In this document: positions 5,710 through 6,044 of the stretch, piece after piece | How the letters are laid out: each line of letters begins with the position of its first letter | Position numbering within the stretch: the first letter of the stretch is position 1 | Assembly (NCBI GenBank): GCA_018715445.1 | Contig: DVLP01000242.1 | Location: forward strand, 1-6,044 | Direction of reading: 5' to 3' | From: Candidatus Avipropionibacterium avicola | Lineage (GTDB): Bacteria > Actinomycetota > Actinomycetes > Propionibacteriales > Propionibacteriaceae | Length of the DNA: 6,044 bases | The notes under the pieces: model-generated | Database searches by the model: none | Seen by the model: only the letters and a program-made list of their open reading frames with translations | What the model was told of the DNA's origin: nothing | Translations under genes and position numbers: made by a program

Positions 5710-6044
5710 GCACGAACATGACGAAACCCTCCCGACGGCTGCTGTTGGGCCTGAGCGGCGCCGGTGCCGCTGCCGTGATGTTGGGGACCGGGGGCTGGTC
5801 CTCGGCCCAGGCCCGGGACGTGCGACTGAGTGAGGACCCGTTCACCCTCGGCGTGGCCTCCGGCGACCCGAGCCCGACCGGTGTCGTGCTGTGGACCCGG
5901 TTGGCCACCGATCCGCTGGCCCTCGACGGGCGTGGCGGCATGGCCAACCGTCGGATCCCGGTGAAGTACCAGGTGGCCGAGGACGAGCAGTTCACCCGTG
6001 TGGTCCGCAGCGATGTCGTCACTGCCTCACCGGAGCTGGGCCAC
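5706..6044 (+). CDS. Second PhoD-family phosphatase, 5' part (runs off window)
   Basis: The frame starts with an ATG that overlaps the preceding stop in ATGA and stays open for 113 codons to the window edge. It encodes a twin-arginine signal (PSRRLLLG, 8-15), the hydrophobic stretch GAGAAAVMLGTGGW and a likely cleavage after SSAQA (residue 36). The N-terminal PhoD domain then begins (PFTLGVASGDP at 45-55, GVVLWTRL at 59-66). Aligned without gaps to the upstream copy from PFTL onward, I count 52 identities in 69 residues, about 75%, so the two are close paralogues. The metallophosphatase domain lies beyond the edge, so activity cannot be judged. No strong ribosome-binding site precedes the ATG, so translation probably depends on coupling to the first copy. 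An ATG at 5718 is an alternative start that keeps the Tat motif. Confidence 0.92.
   Translation, partial: MSTNMTKPSRRLLLGLSGAGAAAVMLGTGGWSSAQARDVRLSEDPFTLGVASGDPSPTGVVLWTRLATDPLALDGRGGMANRRIPVKYQVAEDEQFTRVVRSDVVTASPELGH

Overview
The window looks like chromosomal DNA from a high-GC Gram-positive bacterium (Actinomycetota). The strongest sign is RbpA, an RNA-polymerase-binding factor confined to actinobacteria. The order tpiA, secG, rbpA, the strong G/C preference at third codon positions and the GTG starts agree with this. A relative of Propionibacteriaceae is plausible, but that is inference. Every gene I can support is on the + strand, there are no RNA genes or mobile elements, and no gap between genes exceeds 300 bases.

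Bases 1-1216 are a conserved housekeeping block: the 3' part of triosephosphate isomerase (tpiA), the translocase subunit SecG, a hairpin that looks like an intrinsic terminator, and rbpA. Bases 1217-1370 are a comparatively AT-rich control region. It holds an 8-bp inverted repeat, an 11-bp-spaced direct repeat, a 20-bp near-palindrome with a central CG that resembles a LacI-family operator, and a TTGACG -35-like hexamer.

Bases 1371-4055 are a tightly packed three-gene unit: two ABC sugar-importer permeases of the LplB and LplC/YtcP type (stop and start overlap in GTGA), then a cytoplasmic alpha/beta-hydrolase esterase one base later. The likely role is import of an oligosaccharide, possibly acylated, followed by de-esterification inside the cell. 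The substrate is not readable from the sequence. Neither the solute-binding protein nor the ATPase is present here.

Bases 4056-6044 hold a 94-bp gap with a candidate promoter, then two tandem genes for Tat-exported PhoD-type alkaline phosphatases or phosphodiesterases. They overlap by ATGA, and the second is cut by the window edge. The two match at about 75% over the first 69 aligned residues of the conserved region, so they are paralogues from a duplication. The first carries unusual residues in two conserved PhoD motifs.

I see no clear novel multi-gene system. The points most worth a second look are the operator candidate, the orphan permease-permease-esterase unit, and the tandem phosphatases with variant motifs.
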